Positions 53,823 through 62,528 of a stretch of 64,000 nt of DNA are shown here, one piece after another. The translations under genes were made by a program, and so were the position numbers. This DNA is from Yersinia enterocolitica subsp. enterocolitica. Its GTDB lineage: Bacteria; Pseudomonadota; Gammaproteobacteria; Enterobacterales; Enterobacteriaceae. The stretch lies in contig NZ_LR590469.1 of NCBI RefSeq assembly GCF_901472495.1, positions 1,798,001 to 1,862,000 on the forward strand. Reading direction: 5' to 3'. A model generated the notes under the pieces. The model searched no databases. It had not been told where the DNA came from and saw only the letters and a list, made by a program, of their open reading frames with translations. Every line of letters begins with the position of its first letter. Within the stretch, counting starts at the first letter, position 1.

Positions 53823-54130
53823 ACATAACCCTCAAATTGATTTTCGATGCCACAAAGCGCGTTAGTTTTCTGTACAACCCTTAGCGTCCATAAATCTACG
53901 TTTCCATAAATCGATGTGCAGTAATCGTGCCAGTAATCATTGGCGGAAAAAGCAAATTCCATTACCGCTTACCTGGCACCACAACCACTAAAAGTGGGCA
54001 TAGGGTCGTAGGGAGAAGCTGAATACGAAATCTATGCAACAGTACGCAGTCTGAAACAGCATCATTGTGGTGCATAATACGCCCCATTTCAGTGCGATGT
54101 TGCACAAATGTATCAATTGAGGGAGAAATG
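53823..54130. other. hisJ leader region
   Basis: This 308-bp intergenic region between ubiX and hisJ has no credible gene. It must contain the promoter of hisJQMP. An argT-like gene, present here in E. coli, is absent, and I see no remnant of it. Confidence 0.45.
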
Positions 54131-54703
54131 TTAACTAGTGCCTTGCCAACGAATAAATAGATCTTCGGGCAACTCAATATCGAATTGATCGATAACCCGA
54201 TTAACCGTTTGATCGACCAGGTCTTGGATAGTCTGTGGGCGGTGATAAAACGCTGGCATCGGCGGCATAATGACCGCGCCCAACTCAGCAGCTTGTACCA
54301 TTAGCCGTAAATGGCCTAAATGCAGCGGCGTTTCACGCACGCACAGCACCAGTGGGCGACGCTCTTTCAATATCACATCAGCGGCGCGAGTCAATAAACC
54401 ATCGGTATAGCTATGGACAATGCCAGATAGTGTTTTGATTGAACAAGGTAAAATGACCATCCCACAGGTTTTGAATGACCCCGAGGAAACACAAGCTGCA
54501 ATATCGCGCGAATCGTGCACCACATCCGCTAGCGCCTGCACATCCTTGACGCTGAAATCTGTTTCAAGTGCTAACGTCTGGCGTGCCGCATTACTGAGAA
54601 TCAAATGGGTTTCTATGCCCTCGACCTGCTTTAGCACCTGTAACAAGCGAACACCATAAATGGCACCGCTGGCACCGCTAATGCCAATAATAAGTCGTTT
54701 CAT
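54131..54703 (-). CDS. ubiX: Flavin prenyltransferase UbiX
   Basis: UbiX makes the prenylated FMN cofactor for the decarboxylase UbiD in ubiquinone synthesis. The 190 residues match E. coli. I start at 54703 (MKRLIIGISGASGAIYGVRL), after GAGGG; the frame extends five codons. FMN-binding GISGASGAIYG, SSGSFKTCGMVILPCSIKTL and RETPLHLGHLRLM are present. Confidence 0.96.
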   Translation of the reverse strand: MKRLIIGISGASGAIYGVRLLQVLKQVEGIETHLILSNAARQTLALETDFSVKDVQALADVVHDSRDIAACVSSGSFKTCGMVILPCSIKTLSGIVHSYTDGLLTRAADVILKERRPLVLCVRETPLHLGHLRLMVQAAELGAVIMPPMPAFYHRPQTIQDLVDQTVNRVIDQFDIELPEDLFIRWQGTS

Positions 54704-54844
54704 GGGAAAGTCCCTCAAGCTAGCTTTATGCCTTATAAATTAAGCATAACATAAAGAAATATGGCGAGACTTTGCCGTATCCGAGATCAATTAGCAAATA
54801 TCGCCCGCCAATTTAGCCCTAACATCCTGAGTTCTGTTGGCAAC

Positions 54845-54885
54845 AAAAAAGGTGCACCGCGCCTGCACGCTGGTTGCACCTTTTT
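54845..54885. terminator. Bidirectional-looking terminator between purF and ubiX
   Basis: AAAAAAGGTGCA and TGCACCTTTTT flank a GC-rich loop. With A-run on one side and T-run on the other it could stop transcription in both directions. It lies between the ERIC after purF and ubiX. Confidence 0.75.
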
Positions 54886-54905
54886 GATTCACACTCGCCT
54901 TTTCA

Positions 54906-55113
54906 CTAAGTATCCCCAATAGATTTCAAGACACAGGAAGGCGGCAAGCGAAAAAATCCCGATAAGCTTACATAAGTAAGTGATTCGGATGACAAATCGG
55001 TCAGGAACCGATTTGAACGCTGCTTGCAGCGGCCTCGCAGAGGTGAGGCCCATGGACGGGCCGAGTAACGAATGTAGCCAACACACCTGCGACTTGAAAG
55101 ATGATGGGGATTA
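54906..55113. repeat. ERIC element with an internal insert of about 75 bp
   Basis: The ERIC ends (TTTCAAGACACAGGAAGGCGG, GTAGCCAACACACCTGCGACTTG) and centre (CCCGATAAGCTTACATAAGT) are intact. An insert from about 54990 to 55065 contains hairpins AAATCGGTCAGGAACCGATTT and CGCTGCTTGCAGCG, then GGCCCATGGACGGGCC. The same insert occurs in the ERIC at 59388-59657. The element directly follows the purF stop. Confidence 0.85.
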
Positions 55114-56628
55114 CCCTTCGTTATGCATCTCCAGGTTTTCCGCTTCGTTATGACTACGTAATGCTTGCGCATCGTCGTTACGTAACGATTCCAGATACTC
55201 CAGATAGCTTTGATCCACATCTTTAGTCACGTAAACGCCGTTAAAGACTGAGCACTCGAACTGAGTAATATCTGGGTTATCTTCGCGTACCGCCTCGATA
55301 AGGTCACTAAGATCCTGGAAAATCAGTGCATCCGCACCAATCAACTGACGAATCTCATCCACTTCACGCCCATGTGCAATTAATTCATTAGCACTTGGCA
55401 TATCGATGCCATACACATTCGGGAAACGAATTTCAGGAGCGGCAGAGGCGAAATATACTTTCTTCGCTCCAGCTTCACGTGCCATTTCAACGATCTGTTC
55501 TGACGTGGTACCGCGCACAATAGAGTCATCCACCAATAACACGTTCTTATCGCGGAATTCTGCACGGTTGGCATTTAGCTTACGGCGCACAGATTTACGG
55601 CGTTCCTGCTGGCCCGGCATGATAAAGGTACGGCCAACATAGCGGTTTTTCACAAACCCCTGGCGGTAGGGCTTATCCAGAATACGAGCGATCTCCAGCG
55701 CGATATCACAGGAAGTTTCCGGGATAGGAATAACAACATCGATATCCAGGTCTTCCCACTGTTTGGCAATTTTTGCGCCTAACTTCTGGCCCATACGCAC
55801 ACGCGCACTGTAAACAGAAATTTTATCCATAAAGGAGTCGGGGCGAGCAAAATAAACATACTCAAACAAGCATGGATTGTATTTCGGATTTTCAGCACAT
55901 TGGCGAGTGAATAATTGGCCTTTCTCGGTGATATACACCGCTTCACCCGGTGCAACATCACGCAGGAATTCGAAACCAAGGGTATCTAACGCCACACTTT
56001 CAGAAGCGACCATGTATTCATTACGACCATCAGCGAGGGTGCGTTTCCCCATAACCAGCGGACGAATACCGTTAGGGTCACGGAAAGCAACCATACCATG
56101 ACCTATGATCATCGCGACGCAAGCATAGGCACCACGAATCAATTGATGTGTGGCGGCAACAGCGGCAAAAATGTTGTCAGATTCCAACGGATAATGCTGG
56201 AAACGGTCCAATTCGCTGGCAAAAATATTCAGCAGAATTTCTGAGTCAGAAGTGGTGTTCACATGACGGCGAGAAACTTCGAATAATTCCTTTCTCAGCT
56301 GGTGAGCGTTAGTCAGATTACCGTTATGGGCCAAAGTGATGCCAAACGGTGAGTTAACGTAGAAAGGTTGAGCCTCGGAAGCACTGGAGCTGCCTGCTGT
56401 TGGGTAACGAACATGGCCAATACCCATATTCCCCTGTAAGCGCAGCATATGCCGGGTTTCAAATACATCCTTCACCAAGCCGTTTGCTTTACGCAGCCGG
56501 AACCCATTATGGGCATCAATGGTAACGATGCCCGCAGCATCTTGGCCTCGGTGCTGAAGCACCGTCAACGCATCATAAATCGACTGGTTTACCGGTGCAA
56601 AACCGGCGATACCGACAATACCGCACAT
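55111..56628 (-). CDS. purF: Amidophosphoribosyltransferase
   Basis: PurF catalyses the first step of purine synthesis, making phosphoribosylamine from PRPP and glutamine. The 505 residues match E. coli. The N-terminal nucleophile Cys2 is in MCGIVGIAGF; the PRPP motif is VLLVDDSIVRGTTSEQIV. It lies 12 bases after cvpA, and the PurR box upstream of cvpA governs both. Confidence 0.98.
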   Translation of the reverse strand: MCGIVGIAGFAPVNQSIYDALTVLQHRGQDAAGIVTIDAHNGFRLRKANGLVKDVFETRHMLRLQGNMGIGHVRYPTAGSSSASEAQPFYVNSPFGITLAHNGNLTNAHQLRKELFEVSRRHVNTTSDSEILLNIFASELDRFQHYPLESDNIFAAVAATHQLIRGAYACVAMIIGHGMVAFRDPNGIRPLVMGKRTLADGRNEYMVASESVALDTLGFEFLRDVAPGEAVYITEKGQLFTRQCAENPKYNPCLFEYVYFARPDSFMDKISVYSARVRMGQKLGAKIAKQWEDLDIDVVIPIPETSCDIALEIARILDKPYRQGFVKNRYVGRTFIMPGQQERRKSVRRKLNANRAEFRDKNVLLVDDSIVRGTTSEQIVEMAREAGAKKVYFASAAPEIRFPNVYGIDMPSANELIAHGREVDEIRQLIGADALIFQDLSDLIEAVREDNPDITQFECSVFNGVYVTKDVDQSYLEYLESLRNDDAQALRSHNEAENLEMHNEG

Positions 56629-56640
56629 GTTGTCTTTTCC

Positions 56641-57150
56641 TCATAAGCCGCTCCGAATCGGTAATTGATTCGGTAAGAAACTCGACGTGCTCTGTAGGTA
56701 GTCAAAGAACCACCTGATGATATAACTGAACTGCGGGATTAATTGTGACTGCTTCCAGTCAACACTTTGCGAGAAGCCGGTAAACGTATCCAGAAAGAAC
56801 AACATGGCCGAGACAATCAGAACGCCTCGCAGCGCACCAAAACAGATGCCCAGCACCCTGTCAGTTCCTGATAGCCCCGTACGTTCAACCAGCGAACCTA
56901 TCACATAGTTAACAATAGCCCCGACGATCAATGTCGCGATGAACAAAATGCCGATGGCAATTCCGTTACGAACCACTTCATCCTCAAAACGGGTGAAGTA
57001 GATAGCAAGGTAACTGTAAAAATGGCTGGCAACAAAAAACGCACATCCCCATGTTACAAGTGACAATGCTTCACGGACAAAACCCCGGATTAAGCTGACT
57101 AAAGCAGAAAATCCGATAATCCCTATAATGACGTAATCAATCCAGACCAT
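56641..57150 (-). CDS. cvpA: CvpA family membrane protein
   Basis: This 169-residue inner-membrane protein with four helices resembles E. coli CvpA (162), needed for colicin V production and linked to envelope stress. It starts MVWIDYVIIGIIGFSALVSLIRGF. The gene is the first of the cvpA-purF operon, 59 bp downstream of a PurR box. Confidence 0.95.
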   Translation of the reverse strand: MVWIDYVIIGIIGFSALVSLIRGFVREALSLVTWGCAFFVASHFYSYLAIYFTRFEDEVVRNGIAIGILFIATLIVGAIVNYVIGSLVERTGLSGTDRVLGICFGALRGVLIVSAMLFFLDTFTGFSQSVDWKQSQLIPQFSYIIRWFFDYLQSTSSFLPNQLPIRSGL

Positions 57151-57208
57151 AGCTATTCCAATGACGAAATCGCCGCTGCATCCTGTTCGCGGCGAATTCT
57201 AACAGAAA

Positions 57209-57224
57209 AAGAAAACGTTTGCGT
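57209..57224. promoter_or_regulatory. PurR box of the cvpA-purF operon
   Basis: On the minus strand the sequence is ACGCAAACGTTTTCTT, matching the PurR consensus ACGCAAACGTTTNCNT. It lies 59-74 bp upstream of the cvpA start, the same arrangement as in E. coli. PurR with hypoxanthine or guanine represses the operon. Confidence 0.92.
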
Positions 57225-57253
57225 AGAGGAATTATTACCGGCGACAAATTAAA

Positions 57254-57286
57254 GTGCGGCGATTTTAAAAATAACAATCGCCGCAC
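57254..57286 (-). terminator. dedD terminator hairpin
   Basis: GTGCGGCGATT and AATCGCCGCAC flank an AT-rich loop. On the minus strand it is followed by TTTAATTT, a weak T-run. It lies about 55 bases after the dedD stop. Confidence 0.65.
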
Positions 57287-57340
57287 AAACTTAGTGTTAA
57301 AACCCCTATAAACTCTGATGTCTTAACCCTTATTCAAACA

Positions 57341-58060
57341 TTAACGCCCCGTGCCATAGGGCTTAACCTGCCCATTCAGACCACTTAATGAGTTAAGCTC
57401 CTGCAAGGCCGATTGCAGTTTCTGTTTTGACGCATCAGGCCCGACATACACACGGGTAATCTGCCCCTGAACCGGCGTCGCAGGCACGGTAAATGCGCGA
57501 TGACCTGATAAACGCAGCGTCGCAACAATTTCATTCACTTTGGCCGCATTTTTCAGCGCCCCCAGTTGGACGACATAGGCCTGCCCCACTGGCGCTTTTT
57601 CTTCAGCGACCGGTTTACTTTCTGGTTGTACTTGCGGTTTAACCTCAGGTTTTGGCTTAACTTCCTGCGGCTTTTTCTCGACTGGTACTGGCTTAACCTC
57701 GGCTGGCTTTTTCTCGACAGGTTTCACTTCAACCGGCTTACTTTGTACCGGTGGCGGTGCCACGATAGTCGGTTCAGACGGCAGGTTACCGGCATCATTA
57801 GCGGCCTGAGAGGCGGAATCATCTTTAGGGACTGCCACGGCTTGCGCTGCACCTTCCGGCGGCGCAATAGGCAGGGGCTGGCTGACCGGTGGAACCGCAT
57901 CAATCTCCTGACTATCACCGGGTTTTGGCACTAATGGGATGGCAGCAAACTCATCCTCATAATGCTTCTTTTTACCATCCAGCAGCCCCGGCAGTACAAT
58001 CACGCCCAACGCCACCAGAATTATGGTCCCGACTAAACGGTTCTGGAACTTACTTGCCAC
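57341..58060 (-). CDS. dedD: Cell division protein DedD (SPOR domain)
   Basis: DedD is a septal-ring protein bound to peptidoglycan by its SPOR domain. I start at the GTG at 58060 (MASKFQNRLVGTIILVALGV), as in E. coli, after GGGGAG; the frame extends six codons. One N-terminal membrane helix is followed by a long linker rich in Pro, Lys, Val and Glu (repeats such as KPVEVKPVEKKPAEVKP at about 108-150) and the C-terminal SPOR domain (about 160-235: AYVVQLGALKNAAKVNEIVA). Confidence 0.94.
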   Translation of the reverse strand: MASKFQNRLVGTIILVALGVIVLPGLLDGKKKHYEDEFAAIPLVPKPGDSQEIDAVPPVSQPLPIAPPEGAAQAVAVPKDDSASQAANDAGNLPSEPTIVAPPPVQSKPVEVKPVEKKPAEVKPVPVEKKPQEVKPKPEVKPQVQPESKPVAEEKAPVGQAYVVQLGALKNAAKVNEIVATLRLSGHRAFTVPATPVQGQITRVYVGPDASKQKLQSALQELNSLSGLNGQVKPYGTGR

Positions 58061-58099
58061 TCGCACTCCCCATTTCAATGTCTTGATAAACTCAAGCTG

Positions 58100-59368
58100 T
58101 TACAAATCCATTGCTGCCATCACATGAGCAACCGTATGGAAAGAGCCACAGACAATGACCACATCCTGTGGTTCTGCATCCTGCATGGCCTGACGCCAGG
58201 CAGTTTCGACATCACTAAACTGACGTGATTGCGCCAAATGCTCGGCTAATTGCTCCGCGCTGGCCCCGCGCGGCCCTTCCAGCGGCGCACAGTACCATTC
58301 ATCGACTTGCTCAGATAAACACGCCAGCGTACCACCAATATCTTTATCCGATAACATTCCAACCACCGCGCGCACTTTTCCCTGTTTTGGCAGTTGAGCC
58401 AGTTTATCAGTCAAATAACGCGCTGCATGCGGATTGTGAGCAACATCCAAAATCAACAACGGCTGCTCACTGATTATCTGAAAACGCCCCGGTAAACTGG
58501 CGGCCTGTAGCCCCTGCCGAATCACGTCTTCGCTCAATGACAATCCAGAATAATGCAATACTGCCAGAGCCGTCGCAGCATTAGCCAGTGGCACATTCGG
58601 TAATGGCAAATCGTTCAGTTGGCGATCACCGCATAGCCAGTTCCAGCCGTTTTTAGGTTGATCAAAGGAGCCATGTTGGCTGAACTGCCAGGCAATATCG
58701 CGTTGATACAGGTGCGCACCGAGTGTTGCCGCAACATCTGTAATCGACTGCGGCATATCAGGTTCCCCAACGACTGCCGGTTTACCCGCACGGAAGACAC
58801 CGGCTTTCTCGCGGCCAATGCTTTCTCTGTCGAAGCCCAACCAGTCAGTATGGTCTATGGCAATACTGGTAATAGCCGCAACATCAGAATCGACTATATT
58901 GGTCGCATCCAAACGCCCACCCAACCCCACTTCCAGAATCACCACATCAAGCTTAGCCTGCTTAAATAGTTGCAGGGCAGATAAGGTGCCAAACTCGAAG
59001 TAAGTCAGTGAGATATCTTCGCGCCCAGCTTCAATTTTAGCAAAAGAATGGCTGTGCTCCGCTTCAGGCAATTCTTGCCCCTGAATACGAACGCGCTCGG
59101 TGTAACGCAAAAGATGAGGTGAGCTGTAAACCCCGACCCGTAGACCCGCCGCCAGTAAAATTGATTCCAGGGTACAACAGGTGGTGCCCTTGCCATTCGT
59201 ACCGGCAACGGTAAAAACTTTAGGAGCAGGCTTAAGCAAATCCAAACGCTCAGCAACCTGTTTAACACGTTCCAATCCCAGCTCGATTGGCTGAGAATGC
59301 AAGCGCTCAAGATAGTAAAGCCACGCGGCCAAAGGCGACGTGGCTTGGGGAGTTTGATGGTTTTTCAT
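58100..59368 (-). CDS. folC: Dihydrofolate/folylpolyglutamate synthase
   Basis: FolC adds glutamate to dihydropteroate and to folates. I start at the ATG at 59368 (MKNHQTPQATSPLAAWLYYL), giving 422 residues as in E. coli; a GTG at 59380 is possible. ATP-binding VAGTNGKGTTCCTLE, the SSPHLLRYTERVR loop and LDVAHNPHAARYL are present. It lies 39 bases upstream of dedD and is probably cotranscribed. Confidence 0.96.
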   Translation of the reverse strand: MKNHQTPQATSPLAAWLYYLERLHSQPIELGLERVKQVAERLDLLKPAPKVFTVAGTNGKGTTCCTLESILLAAGLRVGVYSSPHLLRYTERVRIQGQELPEAEHSHSFAKIEAGREDISLTYFEFGTLSALQLFKQAKLDVVILEVGLGGRLDATNIVDSDVAAITSIAIDHTDWLGFDRESIGREKAGVFRAGKPAVVGEPDMPQSITDVAATLGAHLYQRDIAWQFSQHGSFDQPKNGWNWLCGDRQLNDLPLPNVPLANAATALAVLHYSGLSLSEDVIRQGLQAASLPGRFQIISEQPLLILDVAHNPHAARYLTDKLAQLPKQGKVRAVVGMLSDKDIGGTLACLSEQVDEWYCAPLEGPRGASAEQLAEHLAQSRQFSDVETAWRQAMQDAEPQDVVIVCGSFHTVAHVMAAMDL

Positions 59369-59387
59369 AAGTCCCGTCACTGACCTT

Positions 59388-59657
59388 TATATCCTTCGTA
59401 CTTGAAGCCGCAGGGTTGTTAGCTACGTTCGTTACTCGGCTCGTCCATGGGACTCGCCTCTGCGAGGCCGCTGCAAGCAGCGTTCAAATCGGTTCCTGAC
59501 CGATTTGTCACCCGAATCATTGACTAGCGTCAACTCATCGAGATTATGAGCCTCTAATGAGACTCACCCTACGGGCCAGCGCAAGCGATGTTCAACATGG
59601 TTTACAACCAAGTTGTCACTCAATTGTCGCCTTCCTGCAACTCGAATTATTTTGGGT
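59388..59657. repeat. ERIC element with two different inserts
   Basis: The ERIC ends (CTTCGTACTTGAAGCCGCAGG and GCCTTCCTGCAACTCGAATT) are about 270 bp apart instead of about 127. One arm carries the same insert as 54906-55113, in inverted orientation (AAATCGGTTCCTGACCGATTT at about 59486-59506). The other arm carries a different insert at about 59543-59625, with a GTTGTAAACCATGTTGAAC-like hairpin. It lies between accD and folC. Confidence 0.8.
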
Positions 59658-59711
59658 AAATATTTTCTTTTTTAAAGCTATAAAGCTTAAGTTGCGACAA
59701 TACACGATAAC

Positions 59712-59740
59712 CGGGCACCACCCTATCCGGGTGATGCCCG
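59712..59740 (-). terminator. accD 3' hairpin
   Basis: CGGGCACCACCC and GGGTGATGCCCG form a stable stem 10 bases after the accD stop. The minus strand does not have a T-run after it, so it is a weak or rho-assisted terminator. The bases GGGTGATGCC also occur at the very end of accD and could form an alternative stem. Confidence 0.55.
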
Positions 59741-59749
59741 TTAAGATAA

Positions 59750-60661
59750 TCAGGCATCACCCAGATTATCTGCCACAGCCGCATCAGCCTTAACCCCATC
59801 CACGCTTGGTTGCGGTTGATGAGTCAGTTTCGACAAAATGCTGGCCAACGTCTGACGCATAACCGGACGGCGAACTATCATGTCGATAGCGCCTTTTTCA
59901 ATCAAGAATTCGCTGCGCTGGAAGCCCGGCGGCAGTTTTTCACGCACAGTTTGCTCGATAACCCGAGGGCCAGCAAAACCAATCAATGCTTTCGGTTCCG
60001 CGATATTGATATCACCCAACATTGCCAGACTGGCGGAAACACCGCCCATAGTCGGGTCAGTCAGCACTGATATATACGGCAAACCACGCTCTTGCATTTT
60101 AGCCAGAGCAGCACTGGTTTTTGCCATCTGCATCAGAGACATCAATGCTTCCTGCATACGGGCACCACCACTGGAAGAGAAGCACACCAGTGGACAATTG
60201 TCTTCCAGTGCCTGTTCTACCGCGCGAACAAAGCGAGCACCGACCACTGACGCCATTGAACCGCCCATAAAAGCAAATTCAAATGAAGCCGCCACAATAG
60301 GCATACCTTGTAAGGTTCCTTTCATGGCAACCAAAGCATCTTTCTCGCCCGTCTCTTTTTGTGCAGCTGAAAGGCGGTCTTTATACTTTTTGGAATCCTT
60401 AAATTTCAGGATATCCTTTGGCTCCAGTTCGCTACCCAGTTCAACTTCACTACCTGCATCCAGCAGCATATGTAACCGCGCGCGGGCTGACATACGCATA
60501 TGGTGATCACACTTAGGACACACTTCCAGATTGCGCTCTAACTCGGCACGATAAAGTACCTGACCGCAGCTGTCGCACTTCGTCCACACCCCTTCAGGAA
60601 TACTCGCTTTACGGGTTTGTGTGATATTGCTTTTGTTGAGAATTCGTTCAATCCAGCTCAT
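59750..60661 (-). CDS. accD: Acetyl-CoA carboxylase carboxyltransferase beta subunit
   Basis: AccD and AccA transfer carboxyl from biotin to acetyl-CoA to make malonyl-CoA. The 303 residues match E. coli. The N-terminal zinc ribbon is CDSCGQVLYRAELERNLEVC (Cys at about 27, 30, 46) with CPKC following. The crotonase-like core has FSSSGGARMQEALMSLMQM and TDPTMGGVSASLAMLGD. Confidence 0.97.
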   Translation of the reverse strand: MSWIERILNKSNITQTRKASIPEGVWTKCDSCGQVLYRAELERNLEVCPKCDHHMRMSARARLHMLLDAGSEVELGSELEPKDILKFKDSKKYKDRLSAAQKETGEKDALVAMKGTLQGMPIVAASFEFAFMGGSMASVVGARFVRAVEQALEDNCPLVCFSSSGGARMQEALMSLMQMAKTSAALAKMQERGLPYISVLTDPTMGGVSASLAMLGDINIAEPKALIGFAGPRVIEQTVREKLPPGFQRSEFLIEKGAIDMIVRRPVMRQTLASILSKLTHQPQPSVDGVKADAAVADNLGDA

Positions 60662-60738
60662 CGATGACCTTTCTGTTTGAACCTGGCTGTTGCCAGTTCG
60701 CTGTTCATGCTTTAACCATCTCCCTGAAAACCCCCCAA

Positions 60739-60782
60739 TAAAAAATGCCTAAGATATACGCCAATGCGGCGTAACTAAGGCA
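60739..60782 (-). terminator. dedA terminator
   Basis: TGCCTAAGATATACGCC and GGCGTAACTAAGGCA form a long imperfect stem. On the minus strand it is followed by TTTTTTATTGG. It lies about 110 bases after the dedA stop and 78 before the accD start. Confidence 0.8.
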
Positions 60783-60891
60783 CTTAACTCGGATTGTCCG
60801 CAGGAACAGACCACAAATGTGACTCATTAAACCATATTGGTTCGACAGTGTAGATAAAAAACTGGTCGAACCCACGGCTTAGGTAACATTT

Positions 60892-61554
60892 TTACTGATT
60901 TTTCTGACGCGCTGCTGCCCGCCGATGCCGCCAAACCTCGAATACGCCCGGCAAAATTGACACCACGATAATGGCAACAATCAGCAATTTCAGATTATCC
61001 TGAACAAAAGGCATATTACCAAACCAGTAGCCAGCATAAGTGAATAACAGCACCCATACTAACACCCCAATCACGTTATAAGCGGCAAAATGGCGATAGG
61101 ACATTTTGCCCATACCCGCAACAAACGGCGCAAAAGTACGAATAATCGGAACAAATCGCGCCAAAATAATCGCTTTACCACCATGTTTTTCGTAAAACTG
61201 ATGGGTTTTATCCAGATAACTACGACGGAAAATTTTGGAATCCGGGTTACTGAATAACTTTTCACCGAATACCCGACCAATGGTGTAGTTAATCGCATCA
61301 CCCAAAATCGCGGCCGTGACCATCAGAGCAACCATAATGTGCACATTGATGTCATTGGAGGGCAATGAGGCTAATGCACCTGCCACAAACAACAAAGAAT
61401 CACCCGGCAAGAATGGCGTTACAACCAAACCGGTTTCACAAAATAGAATCAGGAATAAAATGCCATAAACCCAGACGCCATACTGCGCTACCAACTCCGC
61501 TAAATGCACATCAATATGCAAAATAAAATCAATAACGAAACGTATAAATTCCAT
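60892..61554 (-). CDS. dedA: DedA family inner-membrane protein
   Basis: This 220-residue protein belongs to the DedA (VTT) family, whose members move lipid carriers across the inner membrane and are needed for normal membrane energetics. It keeps FLPGDSLLFVAGALA, GDAINYTIGRVFGEKLF and FYEKHGGKAIILARFVPIIR. It starts MEFIRFVIDFILHIDVHLAE. About 130 bases separate it from truA. Confidence 0.95.
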   Translation of the reverse strand: MEFIRFVIDFILHIDVHLAELVAQYGVWVYGILFLILFCETGLVVTPFLPGDSLLFVAGALASLPSNDINVHIMVALMVTAAILGDAINYTIGRVFGEKLFSNPDSKIFRRSYLDKTHQFYEKHGGKAIILARFVPIIRTFAPFVAGMGKMSYRHFAAYNVIGVLVWVLLFTYAGYWFGNMPFVQDNLKLLIVAIIVVSILPGVFEVWRHRRAAARQKNQ

Positions 61555-61685
61555 AAATACTCTCGAGTAGTCAACGAGCTTAATCTTTGATTAAGCGAGC
61601 TTAGCTGAACTTCCTTAGGTAATCCTTAACCCCAAGTGATCCACTCGCCTAACTCAGGTTGTTGCATGAAAATAAGGCTATAAAA

Positions 61686-62528
61686 TCAGTCGTCCGCTAA
61701 GAAAAGCGGCCCCAATGGCGTTTTGGGTAGAGCAAAGTGGTCAGGATAGTCAACCGAGACTAAATATAACCCTTCTGCTTTCGCGGTTGCCGCCGCACGT
61801 GCTCTATCTTTCAGCGCCAGTAACTCGGCCATCCAGGTGACACTCTGATTGCCGCAACCAATTTCGATCAGGCTACCGACAATATTGCGCACCATATGAT
61901 GAACAAATGCGTTAGCCTTGATATCTACCACGATATACGCGCCATGTCGGGTAACTTTGACATGTTTTACATTTCGCCAGGGAGTACGGGACTGGCACTG
62001 TATCGCACGAAACGAAGTAAAATCATGCTCACCGAGCAAACATTGCGCAGCCTGTTCCATTTTTTCGGCATCCAGCGGCATATAACAATGGGTGACTCCT
62101 TGCGCCAAAACCGCCGGCCGATAGCGATGGTTAAAAATAATATAACGATAGCGTCGAGCCGTGGCACTGAAACGGGCATGAAAACCATCATCAACTGTTT
62201 TGACCCAACGAACCGCAATATCAGGCGGTAAATGGCTGTTGACGCCCATCGTCCAGGCGGCATCTTTGCGCTCGGCCGTGGTGATAAAATGGACTACCTG
62301 CCCCGTCGCATGCACCCCGGCATCTGTCCGTCCGGCACATAATACGCCGATAGGCTCATTGGCAACTTTTGACAGTGCGGCCTCCAGACAAGCCTGTACG
62401 CTGGCAACCTCTTGCTGGCGCTGCCAACCGAAATAACGGCTGCCGTTGTATTCAATACCCAGCGCAATTTTAATCCCCGCAGCCTCAGCCACGGTATTTT
62501 CTGGCTGAGTCAACTCAAGTTCGGACAT
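61686..62528 (-). CDS. truA: tRNA pseudouridine synthase A
   Basis: TruA makes pseudouridine at positions 38-40 of the tRNA anticodon arm. The catalytic Asp69 is in GRTDAGVHATGQV. RYRYIIFNH and DFTSFRAIQCQS match the family. The 280 residues are about ten more than in E. coli, with an extended N-terminus (MSELELTQPENTVAEAAG). Its start codon shares one base with the usg stop. Confidence 0.97.
   Translation of the reverse strand: MSELELTQPENTVAEAAGIKIALGIEYNGSRYFGWQRQQEVASVQACLEAALSKVANEPIGVLCAGRTDAGVHATGQVVHFITTAERKDAAWTMGVNSHLPPDIAVRWVKTVDDGFHARFSATARRYRYIIFNHRYRPAVLAQGVTHCYMPLDAEKMEQAAQCLLGEHDFTSFRAIQCQSRTPWRNVKHVKVTRHGAYIVVDIKANAFVHHMVRNIVGSLIEIGCGNQSVTWMAELLALKDRARAAATAKAEGLYLVSVDYPDHFALPKTPLGPLFLADD

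Noticed and set aside
53823..54130. Remnant of argT next to hisJ
   Set aside because: E. coli has argT here, but none of the frames in this gap encodes binding-protein motifs.
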